From NCBI GenBank assembly GCA_963971225.1, contig OZ020268.1:126976787-127040786 (forward strand): a stretch of DNA of 64,000 bases, written 5' to 3'. The position numbers were made by a program, and so were the translations under genes. Under the pieces are notes generated by a model, which saw nothing but the letters and a program-made list of their open reading frames with translations, was not told the origin of the DNA and made no database searches. Positions 47,093 to 58,041 of this stretch are shown here, piece after piece. This DNA is from Melieria omissa (taxonomy: Eukaryota > Arthropoda > Insecta > Diptera > Ulidiidae). Position 1 is the stretch's first letter. Each line of letters opens with the position of its first letter.

Positions 47093-48240
47093 ATGCGCGC
47101 CCGCATGGCGAGGGAACGTGCGGCACAGCCGGAACAACAGGCTCGCAGTGCGCGGGTTTCTCGCTTTGCGCGCTACTCGCGTCATTCGCGCTTCTCGGTC
47201 AAAACCGACCAATCGTTCATGATACGCAAGTCGCTCGCCGACTATGTGTGCGATGAGCTGCAGAGTTTGGACCGCGCACTCTTCTATCAGCGTGTTTTCA
47301 TTCTGGGTAAGAACAACACGGAGAACTTCCTCACGCCGCAGCCGAGCGTCCTAAAGATGCTATCGCACGCGGCCAGGAAGGACTTCAAGCTGGTGATGCA
47401 GCAGGAGATACACAGCATTCTGCTGCGCTGCACCGAGTTCAGCTTTACCACCGATCTCGTGAGCGGAGCCTTCATCTGCATGGGCGACTACACCATCATT
47501 CTGGCGGAGAGCACCGAGGACATGGTGTGCACCTTCTGCACGGAGATCAGCAAAATTGCCAACCTGTATTGGTCGGTCACACGGACCTTCAAGGTGGAGG
47601 ACCGAACGGGCAAGGTGAGTGGCAGCAGCGCGCGCACGAGTGCACTCGAGCATCATCGGTTCATATTTGCATCATGCAGGCCTACTTCGAAGGATTTGTT
47701 TGCCGTCGAGCACAGGCTGTGAATATCAATGAGAAATTTGCCGCATCTACAATCAACGATAGCGAACTGATGGCCGAGCAGCATTTCATAATCTCCGACA
47801 AGCTGCATGAGGTGTTCAACGTATTGAGCACAAAGATCGCATCCGATCCGTTTACAAAGAACGCACACGACCTCAACTTTCACGGGCGCTCCGTGCCCGA
47901 TCTGATGTTGCCGCCCGAGCAGTACAACAAGCTGCTGCCGGAAGTGCAGCGCATCGATTTGGTGCTGAACTGCACGCGCTTCTATCGCTCGGTGGTGGAG
48001 TACACGTCGGTTGTCTGCAGCAATATACCACGGCAGCAGGACGAGGACGCGCAGGCGTGGCCGATACCGTACAGCTACACTCCGACGGGTGTCTTCCAGC
48101 GACTGGAATACGACGTCAACCTGACGTTTGGCGACTACGGAAAGAAGGAGGCGGAACAAACCGAAAATCGCGGCAGCACCGAGCACGATGAGGCCGTGAA
48201 TAAGGAGAGTGGAGGGGCGAGGGAAAGCGCACAGAAATAA
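47093..48240 (+). CDS. Conserved-looking uncharacterised protein, 360 aa
   Basis: Two exons, 47093-47614 and 47680-48240, join in phase 0 across a 65-base intron. The first 45 residues are arginine-rich (RARMARERAAQPEQQARSAR, then VSRFARYSRHSRFS). The rest has the mixed composition of a folded protein, for example ALFYQRVFILGKNNTENFL, MGDYTIILAESTEDMVCTFC, HFIISDKLHEVFNVLSTKI and DLVLNCTRFYRSVVEYTSVV. The C-terminus is acidic and polar (KKEAEQTENRGSTEHDEAV). There is no signal peptide or membrane helix, so it is probably intracellular. I do not recognise the family. Codon use is GC-biased at third positions, like dib and Faa, which supports a real gene. A canonical AATAAA follows at 48378-48383. 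Confidence 0.85.
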
Positions 48241-48377
48241 GGCCATGTTGGTGGTGGAGGCAGGCTAGCTCCCAGTTTTACAAGATAATTTATTTCAGTA
48301 CGTACATTTTACGAGTTGCGTTGCTGTTATAACAGAATCGACATATTCATTATGTTGCAAATTGAGTTCTACTCTTA

Positions 48378-48383
48378 AATAAA
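48378..48383 (+). terminator. Poly-A signal of the two-exon gene
   Basis: AATAAA about 138 bases after the stop codon, in an A-rich setting, the first canonical signal downstream. Confidence 0.6.
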
Positions 48384-49377
48384 ACGTATCGAAGTGAAAG
48401 CGCTATTCATTGCGCTGATGTTGCAATTTTTCAAAACCAAACCGCCAGTAATCTCACTTTGAAAGCATTAAGAACTGGAGTCAGCTAGTCAGAAAAGACG
48501 GCGCAGGTTCAAATAAACTTAGTACGTGGAATTTCAGTTTTCCTACCTTTCCTTGCACATGGGTGACAAACAAACATGTTGCAGCAAGGGCAAGAAAAAG
48601 TTCGATGTTGTGTCACTTCAAAATTTCACATTGATACTGAACATTCAGTAAGCCACTTAAAAGTCGCGCACGGCATCAATCAGCCTAGCAATTTGCATTT
48701 TAATTCAAAATATTAATCAAATTACAATCGAGACAAATTAAGCAGCTTACACTTTAGGAACGTAGTAAATACGAATAAACAATACCTAATACAACAAAAA
48801 AAATACGAATGAGATTTTGAATGCGAATTTGAGCAGTGCCGATCACACACACGCACACACACACCCAGCCAACCCAAACCAAGCTCCGAGTACAACTGAA
48901 ATCGTAAAGTGATCTCATGATCGCGGCGCGCCACAGCGACAGAGACGGAATGGAGAGACGGATTTATAGCCACGCGTTCTGAAATGCCCACCCCACCCCT
49001 CAAACACTGGCCGCCCACAGCAAAAGACGCTGTAAGTGAATAAATGAATGAACAAACAAGCGACTAAACGCTTACTCCACATACACAAATTTCTAAAACT
49101 AAACAATTTTCCTAAATTGCATGAATGTTTATCATACATTTCCCATTAAAATGGACACAATTAAATCACATTTGGGTGAGTTTTATGATTTTTTATCTGA
49201 TCTGATTTAATCACATTTTGTTTAACTTTTAACATTTTAAACATTTAGCTTCAGTTTGATAACATTTTGTTTTATCCAAAAATAACACTTAAACATACTT
49301 ATTGATTTGTAACATATCGCTGCTTCGCTGCAAGAACGTCATAACTCAAAACTATATGATTCGGAGATAATTCAATT
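48384..49377. other. Intergenic stretch
   Basis: No gene recognised. A CA-rich microsatellite (CACACACGCACACACACACC) lies at about 48844-48865. Confidence 0.55.
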
Positions 49378-49887
49378 TTAACCCTTTACGTGGCAACAGC
49401 GAATTTTATCATCAAATGTGGTGTTTAAGATGTAAACCAAAATTAAAAAAAAAACATGTATTTTTTATTTTTAATATACTTTAATTTTGTAAGTTTTTGT
49501 TTTTGTAAAAAACCTTTGCTTGGACATCTCCAACAAAGCAGTTAATATGTTTAATTTTAAATAAAAATTGTTAAAACAATTAATACGTTTGTTGTAGCAT
49601 AGTCCTACTTCGCATTTTTCGCAAAGTGTTTGTCTTTTTTATTAATAATTTTTAATCACTTTTGTTTCACTAAAATAAATGCGTGTAAATTTTCGCAAAA
49701 ACGTTGAAATAAGTGCTGTCAAGTAAAATTTTGCTACTTTTTCCCACTATTAATGCCAGTATTTCAAAAAAGGAACGTTGCATATTTGTAAAATAGCAAA
49801 AAAGAATCGTTTTGATAATTACTTCCGAGATTACGGGAAATTTTACGGTTGGTTGCAGATATGCAACTGTACTGTGTAAAGGGTTAA
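49378..49887. mobile_element. piggyBac-type MITE, 510 bp, TTAA-flanked
   Basis: Begins TTAACCCTTTAC and ends GTAAAGGGTTAA, an eight-base inverted repeat within TTAA at each side. The interior is very AT-rich and has no significant ORF. Size and terminal bases match the other CCC-type elements in this window, though the interior is different. Confidence 0.72.
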
Positions 49888-50091
49888 AGTTTGCCATTAC
49901 AGGCATTTCGAAGTTTCAAAAAATGTTTCATATCGTCATATGAGTAAAGGACCGAATTTTCTACAACGTGGTTTTGACAAATGGATCATATGCAGATACG
50001 CACAGGGTTGCCATAAACTCGAACATTTTCTTGAGTTTCGATGTTCTTGCAGCGAATGAACGATACGTATATCATTCATAAAGTGCATATA

Positions 50092-50490
50092 CAGTCGTGT
50101 TTGGATATAGTGAACTAATTATTGCAAGCCCTGTTCACAGTATTGAAGTTGTTCACTATATCAAGGTTAAAATTTTTTGTTCAAAAACACGTTTTATTTG
50201 CTCAAAATACACGTTGTGTATAAAAATTCACGAGATCATTAAAATACCGCAATCGGTTTGCTCTCGACAAAAAACAGCCGTTTTTGTAAGAACCAACAAC
50301 AAAACTACAAATTAGAATACCCTCTTTCATTTTTGATTCCTTCTTGTATTTTTTGTTGCTTTTTGCTTTAAAATGCTTTCAAAATTTTGTTCACTATTTA
50401 GAGGTGTTCAATTGTTCACTATTTTGAGTATTCCATGTGAAAATGTATCGAGGTGTTCACTATACAGGGTGTTCACCCAGACACGTCTTT
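50092..50490. mobile_element. Possible pogo/Tigger-like MITE
   Basis: The left end CAGTCGTGTTTGGATATAGT follows a TA; the right end, reversed, reads AGACGTGTCTGGGTGAACAC, an imperfect inverted repeat. The motif GTTCACTAT occurs several times inside (near 50152, 50391, 50418, 50456). Alternatively a 7-base direct repeat TGCATAT flanks the unit (50084-50090 and 50494-50500), which would suggest a different superfamily. No ORF of note. Confidence 0.45.
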
Positions 50491-50865
50491 TTATGCATAT
50501 TTGATAAAAAAACTTAAATAGTTTATTTGTTTGTACATACTTTTAGTTTTACTTTGATTGCAATAAAATTAAAAGTTAAGCGTTTTGATTAAATGAAAAC
50601 TGAGATCCTAAAAATACTAAGGCATTAAGTTTTTTGTCCTATAGAGCAAAATTTATTATTTTATTTAGCAAGATTCAACACTGGTTGGTTGAATGCTTAG
50701 TAAATAATTATAAGCCTTTTGCCCTCTATCCCCTCCATTGCAAAAAAGGGTAATTTCTTTTATAAAAGTCTCAGATAAGGAATCGTTTTTTTGAGTAAAA
50801 TTTCGTCTGAACTTTCCAAGATTTTTTTTTAAATTATTACAATTTAGCTATTTCATTTAAATGCA

Positions 50866-50942
50866 ATCCCGAAAATCCCGGGCTTTGAGAGCTTGAATCC
50901 CGAGATTTTCCGGGCTGGAAAATGTCCGGGATCCCGGGATAG
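50866..50942. repeat. CCCGGGA-rich palindromic cluster
   Basis: A 77-base patch in AT-rich DNA contains repeated, oppositely oriented copies of ATCCCG / CGGGAT (AATCCCGAAAATCCCGGG, AATCCCGAGATTTTCCGGGC, GTCCGGGATCCCGGGATA). Such patches often form the ends of DNA transposons; no partner was identified. Confidence 0.5.
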
Positions 50943-53900
50943 CAATGCCTAGTTAGTACTAATGAACAAGTAAAGTAAAGTAAAAACAAGTAAAAAGTAA
51001 ACTGGGCGCTTCGGTCAAGTATGGGAAGCTTCTTATCCTTCAGTGTCGCGACTTGTGCCGTTCCAAGAAAACCATTTCGCAAAGCTGCCACAATGGTGGA
51101 TGTTCTCGTCGCCTAACGCTAAAGCTATTTTCAACTGGGCTCTAAGAAAACCGGAACCAAGCCATCGTTCGCTTTGGAGCCCAACAACCAAAAACAATTT
51201 AATGCTTTCATTCATAAAACTTGAACTCGGAACAATAACAACAAAAGTCAAAACAGTTTATAGGCAACTCGCTGTATCCACAAGCAGATGCACGTCCACG
51301 TGCGTGCACAGGTCAATGTGGGCCCCGTGGCTTTGACAGTGAAGATGCAGCTGAAGATGAACAGCGAAGCGCTGAATGCAAACAACGTTGCACGGTTCCA
51401 CTGAGCGGAAAGTAAACAAACAAATACCGGCTGCTACTGAGTGCAGCCACTACTACACCGCAGGCAGCAATGACAACAGTAAAATCCGCAGCCACGATGC
51501 GCCCGGACTCCGGACCTGCACTTTGCAATGACGGCGGCTTTTGTGTCTTTCTTTTTCCTGATAAATTGAAATTAATGGTGGCTATGTGTATGTGTGTGTG
51601 TGTGTGCCGGCGCTTTTAAATTTTGCAAGCGTGCCAAATATGAAACCAGTTTCTTTTGGTTTCGCTGCGGCGGCTGCAGTTAAGTGGCTATTACGAAGGA
51701 ACCGCAACTGCAGCCGAACGAGTTGTGATTGGCGAGTCACTGTTATGAAAATCAACAACAACCACATTGGGTTGTAATTGGCAATTGCAGCAACAACTGC
51801 AAAATAACTTGGCAACTGAGCTGTCTAAGAGATTGGTATGAGAGATCGGTTGGAATTTGGATTCATTCAGTGACAACGATCTTGAAAGTAAAGATCAGTT
51901 TGTGTTCTAAATCCATTATAATTCGTTTCGTTCTGTTTCATAATACAAAACCAAAATGAGTTTGGTTCTCTTACAGTTGAGTTGTTCCAATCGTCAACGT
52001 CGCTGAGTTGTAGTAAATAATAGTAGTTGTTGTCTGTGTGGTGAGGGCTCCGGCGGCAGGGGATTTTGCATTTTTGTGTTACGTCCGTTTGCTACTAAAA
52101 GTACCATAATTACATGGCCTGCCAGCCAACAACTAGCAACAACAGTGCAATGCAATGAAAGTGTTGCCGCAAATAACAACAACAAAAGAGAATAAAAACA
52201 AGTTGGACCGCAATGTTGCGTAATGCTGACTGTGCGATGATGGCAACACTGACACTGACCACGGCCACATTCCTTGTTTTGGCAAATTTCCTGCTCCATC
52301 CTCGAAGTGAAGCGAACGCAGACTCATCAGAGTCAGCTGCTTTATTTCGGGTGCTTCACAACGGCGACCTGTTGTAAAGTTGTAAACGTCAGATGATCGC
52401 CGGAAAACCGGTGCTACTGCTTCTGTTGGCGTTGCTTAGTATTTTCCATTGCTCATTTTATGTTGGCAACATTTATTGACATTGTTGTTGCCGCTCTTAT
52501 TGGCTGTTATTATGTATGCGCTATCAATCGTAAACGCTGACACCAACAGCAGGCGGCTCACAATGGCGGCAGTGGCTGACGGGCCGCACTGATGGCAGTC
52601 GGATGTGAAAATTGCGAAGTTCCACGATTGATTTTTGATGTTTGTTGCGCCGTGGTCCATAAAAGAAGAAAGTGGTTTAGCCGGCCTTCGAATGTGTTTG
52701 CGGGAAAAACGCATTGAACTTCAAAAATTAAGCAAAAGAAATGCGAGTATATATGTGTGTGTGTGTGCAGTGACATGTAAATCTACTGCACAATGAACTG
52801 TCATCGCAAATCGTTTATCGAACAAAGACGCAATTTTGTTTGACATTAGACTATCAGCAACATCTCCAAAAGCATTCAAAAATTGCTAAATCGTAAACAA
52901 AGCGGCTGTGATCGCAACAGCGGCAGATTCGAATCACTTCAACCTGTCACTCGTTTTCTTATTCAACAGCGCGAAGCACAGCGTCGGCGATTTATTTTGC
53001 TTGCATTCTTTATATAATCTGCCTATAAGCAAAGCAAATCCCTTTTGGGGGAAACCTGCACAAAGTGCTCACACGAATCGGGTTTCGCGGCAATAAAAGC
53101 CAACGTAATAGCAAACCAGAATGCACATTTGCAGCTTTCGCAACGTTGAGCAACAATTGCAACACAACAACATAGCCAAAGCAGCCTTCAGCAAATACAA
53201 AATTGCAACTCTCGAAGCAAACCAAATGCGGAATGCAATTCAGATCAGCGACGCTCAAGCAAGAGTGATCTCAGCTCGTTCCCTGCACACTGCAATAGAC
53301 TGACCAGATATGCAAAAGCAATATGACTATTGCATCTGGAACAAAAGCTTAAAATCAGTGATAATCTCTGAAACTTTGAAGCACCTTCAAATAGTGAGAA
53401 ACATTGAAAGTTGAAATGACGGAAGAAACACTTTACTTTACTTACTTACTTTACAAATGTAGATCAAAGAAATTTTCGGTGCAAGACTGATAAGTTAGGT
53501 ATAACTTTCAGCAACACGTTTGGATCATTGCCAGATCATTCTGACCGATATCTAATGGCAATCCATATGTAACAGTGACTGTGTTTGGTCAAGAGAAACT
53601 TAAAACCCTAGCTTTCGCATTCTAAAATGAGTTGATATACTTTGATAAAGTTTAAGTCAGAATGTGCTGAGTGCAGTTGTAGGTTGACACGACAGCGCTG
53701 GACAGCGGCTAAGGCGGCAAACATAAGCCACCTCTGCTCGGACGTGGGCGCATTGACTGCGTAGTTGCAGTCTACTGCCACACCGCAATCCCACTTGCAA
53801 TTATGATCGTTTCGTAATGCATAGACTGGGTGTTTTTGGAGCACAAAGTCCGCCAGCGGACAGTGCGTTGCGGCAAAGTGAAAAACTTGTCTCGGCGGCC

Positions 53901-56900
53901 ACATTTTCCCCGTCATGCGTGCGTAGCTTATGCAGTTTTTCCAGCAAATCGCAGCCAGCAATTTGTTGCTTTTGAACTATGCTGCACGCTGCATTGCTGG
54001 TGTTATGCCAGCAACAAATCGACCGAGGCAAATATGGCGAGCCGCACACGTCCCGATCGCAATGCTTACTTTTCATGCTTCCCACAGCACAGTTTCTATA
54101 GGTGTACAACTTTTTTTTGTCTTTTTTATTTATTATTGGCGCAGTGAAGCTGAAAATGTTTTCCGCGCAACCTTGTCGCGCTTTGCTTCTCTCTTTAATA
54201 TTTCTTTTTTTTCATTTTGTTGCGCAATCGATCTTGTTCGACATTTTTACCGCACGTCTGATTCGGCCGTTGCCAAACTCACTGTTTGCGTTTTGTTGCG
54301 CGCGTTTTCTGGTCATGTTGTTGGCGAGCTGCCAACAATGCCCATTGGCAGCAATAAAAAACAGAACAACAGCGCCAAATCAGCAAGAAAAATCGTGTGA
54401 CACGATCAAAAGAAATTGGCTGGCGATGACCTCATAAAAGACGCCGCCAACTGCTATAACAACCCAGTCGCAACACGAGCGCAGTAACCCACCAACAACC
54501 AATCGAACGTAATTGCGTCAGCTTGAGTCAACGATTTAATTAAGTACACGCTACAAACAACAACAAATTTCATTAAAGTATATTGATACCAGGTGTGTGA
54601 ATTATCTTTCCAGATTTTCACAGATATATGAAGTCGTTCACAGCAACTCCAAAGCTGTCGCGACTCCGCTTAGCCTGGGACCATAGCCTCTTTCCTTCCC
54701 AAACGGATTGGGCACAGATCCATACATGAGCTAACACACGGCCCACACCAACAATTTCGGAATTGGGCGAAATCAATTTGCATTGGTGTATTAGCAGCGA
54801 AGACGGTTCTCGGGCCACCTTGCTTTTCACTGTCACAGCACAGCCTGAAGAATAGCAAATTAATCGTGCATGCCAAAGTTGGAAATGTTCGACGTTGCGC
54901 AAATGCTTATAATTATAAACGCCTGCATGTCTTCAATGGGAGAAGATTTTCAAGGCAAAATAATTCCATTTTGACTATTATCCTATTAGCGACTACGGCC
55001 CAGTCTGAAGTGACGCTCGACAAATAAACAATTTTTTTTCTCAACAGGAAATGGCAACTATTGAAAATGTGCCAAGTGATCGTGCAAGGTTTGTATGATC
55101 ATGTCACCATTTCGCTGAAATAAATTCACGAAAAATTCCAAACTGATCAGAAGGCCGCTGTGGGTGCTTGAGTAATTCATTTGAGTAATTGAAATCCTTT
55201 AAAAATCTAACGACTTGCAGTGCAATAATTTGTCACTTTAATCATTACCAAACTGAGCAACTTTTTGCCACCCGAGAGACTACTGGATTTATTTTAAAAT
55301 GACACAGACACACAAATCGTTGCTAACAAATGCTTCTCCCAAAACAGCCAAGCAAACATTCAAACATGCAAACAAAGCCAAAACACAGTGCCGACAAGTC
55401 ACTCAAATGAAAGAAAACTAGAAAACGGCGTAAGTGCGCCAAAGCACATCGCGCGGTTTGAACACGCCAACGCGCAGTTCGTGTCTTGAGTCTTTCGTAT
55501 TGGTTTGCTCCTGTTGCAAAGCCAGAAGCGCACAATGCAGAAGCCAGAAAACAAAAGCAACGAATGCATTGCCAACAATTTGCTGCTCGTTGTTGCCTTT
55601 TAGTGGGTTATCGACATTTCACAACTCGAACGTGAATTGTGGCAATTGTAGCACAGAGTGTGACATATTTAAAGCTGCAGACATGCACACCGGCCCCACT
55701 GCCGCCTGTCAGCTGCCAGCTGGACACACAAAGTGGAGTGTGAGTTGCTGCTTTTGATGTATCTTCGGTATACCGTAACTGAAGAAGCGCAATTAATACA
55801 GAAGTTGTTGCAATAATTTATTTATGAACTCAGTGCTAGGTGCTTCATTTACTACTCTAAAATGTTTAACTATTTTTATCAAAAGTAATTGCAATTAATT
55901 TCTGCCACCTTTACAGTTTCGCGGACTTGGGAAAATTCCTAAATTTCAGCAGCACGTTGCAATCGACAGTGGGTTGCGTGTCTGTGGGCATTTGCAAGCG
56001 AAGAGAGTGAAAGTCTGGCGGTAGCGCTCGCTGGTATTTTTCTTTCTCCTCTGTTTTCGAATTTAATGTTTTGGTTTTGTTTTGGGATTTGTGTATTTTT
56101 CATTATCAGTGCACTGTGCAATTCCCATTGACGTGGGCCAGTCAGTACTCAAACAGGCAGCGAGCTCATATTGCATGCGCGCATGCACACCGGCCGCAAC
56201 TATGTACACATGCTGGGGCTAACAGCAGCGGCGCCGCCACTGCGCATATGTAGAAATGCGCACGCAGTCGTTACCGATAGATACACGTCAGCCGCGACGA
56301 GTGCACGCGGAGGAGCAGTCGTCGGTGAAGAGAAAGAAACGCCAGCCCAACAAGCATGCGACCGCTTCTGCGGCAGTTTGTGCGTTCGGCGCACGCGCTT
56401 AATATGCGGCGGCTTGTTTCATAATTACCGCACTTTAAGCTGGGCTGCTCCAATCAGCGTCGCTAATACGAAGTTAATCAATGTAATTGTGGGCGCTAGC
56501 GGCGTGTTGGCTGGCGTTGGCTTTGCTGCCGGAGACCGCAAGGAGGAGGTTGCTCATCTGGTGCGTGTGCGCCAAGCAAATGAACTTGCGCGGTGGCGGC
56601 TGCGACTGCGGCTGGAGTATACAGCACGCGCGTAGCTATTTGTGGAATTTCTGTTGACTTGGAGCAAGTTACTTGTTGTTGGCTTCTTCTACGCGCTCGT
56701 ACTTGCTTTTCCCACTAGATGCAAGCAGGTAGCACAAGTGTGATTTTGTGTCAGCACGTTTGGCGCTCAACACTTTGCATGTGGGCGACTTTTCTCTACT
56801 TCGAGTCGAAACATTCCAAGTGCCGATAAAGTTGCACACATGTCAAGCATTCTTGGGTTTTGCGCCGAAATCGCGAGACGGGACCGCTTAACTGTAGCTC

Positions 56901-57990
56901 CCGGATCCGCAAAATTTTGCAACGCGATATGCCTCGCGATAGCCGTCGCGCAATTAACAGTTTATTCAACACACAACAATAACAAAACCAAATGCAGTCA
57001 AAGTGCGAACCGAAATATCAGTGCCACCTGCAAATATGTTTGGGGCCAATTCGGCAAACCACAGGCCAAAGTGTGAAAGACAAAGCAGCGCACAAAAGGC
57101 CTACGGCCCAAAACGATATAAATAGCAACAACTAAGAGACCTGCCCACCTACCGGCCCCAGCCACTTGAACAAGAGCAGCCGACGCCGCAAAAGCGAAGC
57201 ACCTCAGCATCCCCACTGAGTCCAATTGCGCTTTGCTCGTCGTTGTCGCCGGCTGCTTCGTGTGATGCGTGGTTTTTTTTACTGTTGTATACACATACAT
57301 ACATAGTTTCGAACTAACATGCGTGTGAATTCTGGTGTGTTTGACAAGCACTCATTAACTGCGAAATTAATTGAAGTTTACGGCTTGGCACAACGTGGCG
57401 GAGACCGAGGTGGAAATTCGGTAGTGCTGAAAAAGTTGAGTGCGAGAAAAACGAAGATGGGTGATAACAGAACGACAAAGGATCCGGAAACGATGCACAG
57501 CAAGTTTTCGATTAAAACAATTAATCGATTATATCTGTGGCATTTTGACAAAACAACCTAAGTCTAATATTCAAAAACCAAATCTCATACAAAACTCGAG
57601 AAAAGTTGAAATTATACACGTCATATCTCTGTAACTAAATGTCATAGAAAAAACCGATTACACCAAAAGAAGCGTCTTGAAATTGTTTCTTTATGATTAA
57701 AAAGTTTGAAATTTGACTTAAGTCGACTTAAGTGCTTTTGTCAAAAGTACACAGATGTATAATTAGTGTTAAGTTAGCTTTCGTTTTTTGTTTTGTGGTC
57801 AGAACAACTGCAAATTGCTTTAGTATTATATATGCATTCAAGTTACTGTTTGTCTGAGAACAGTAAGTCAGCAAAGAATAGAGCAGGCATTCACTAAACG
57901 ACGACGGCAATGATTTGTCAACAGAACTGAAAGATTTCTGACTACTCTGTAGCGCTGAAGATTTCGACAGCATAAGGCAAGCTTAAGCCC
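50943..57990. other. Long gene-poor stretch
   Basis: No coding gene supported over about 7 kb. Many ORFs of 60-156 codons exist on both strands, but none shows a recognisable domain. Simple repeats include (TG)n at about 51590-51606 and 52752-52766. Frequent GCAAC/GTTGC and CAACAACAA motifs are typical of fly noncoding DNA. It could be the intron or upstream region of a gene beyond the window. Confidence 0.5.
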
Positions 57991-57993
57991 CAA

Positions 57994-58041
57994 ACAAGTG
58001 CCTTGACGACACTGCTTTGGGGCAGTGTCGTCAACATTTGT
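57994..58041. other. Near-perfect hairpin
   Basis: TTGACGACACTGC (58003-58015) is separated by the six-base loop TTTGGG from its exact reverse complement GCAGTGTCGTCAA (58022-58034). After a two-base bulge, pairing resumes between ACAAGTG (57994-58000) and CATTTGT (58035-58041) with one G-T pair. The total is about 20 base pairs. Confidence 0.8.

Noticed and set aside
53930..54437. Overlapping 156- and 111-codon ORFs
   Set aside because: Rich in Phe, Cys and Leu from T-rich DNA, with no domain or supporting signals.
56171..56635. 154-codon plus-strand ORF
   Set aside because: GC-richer than its surroundings but without domain, conserved motif or clear gene signals.
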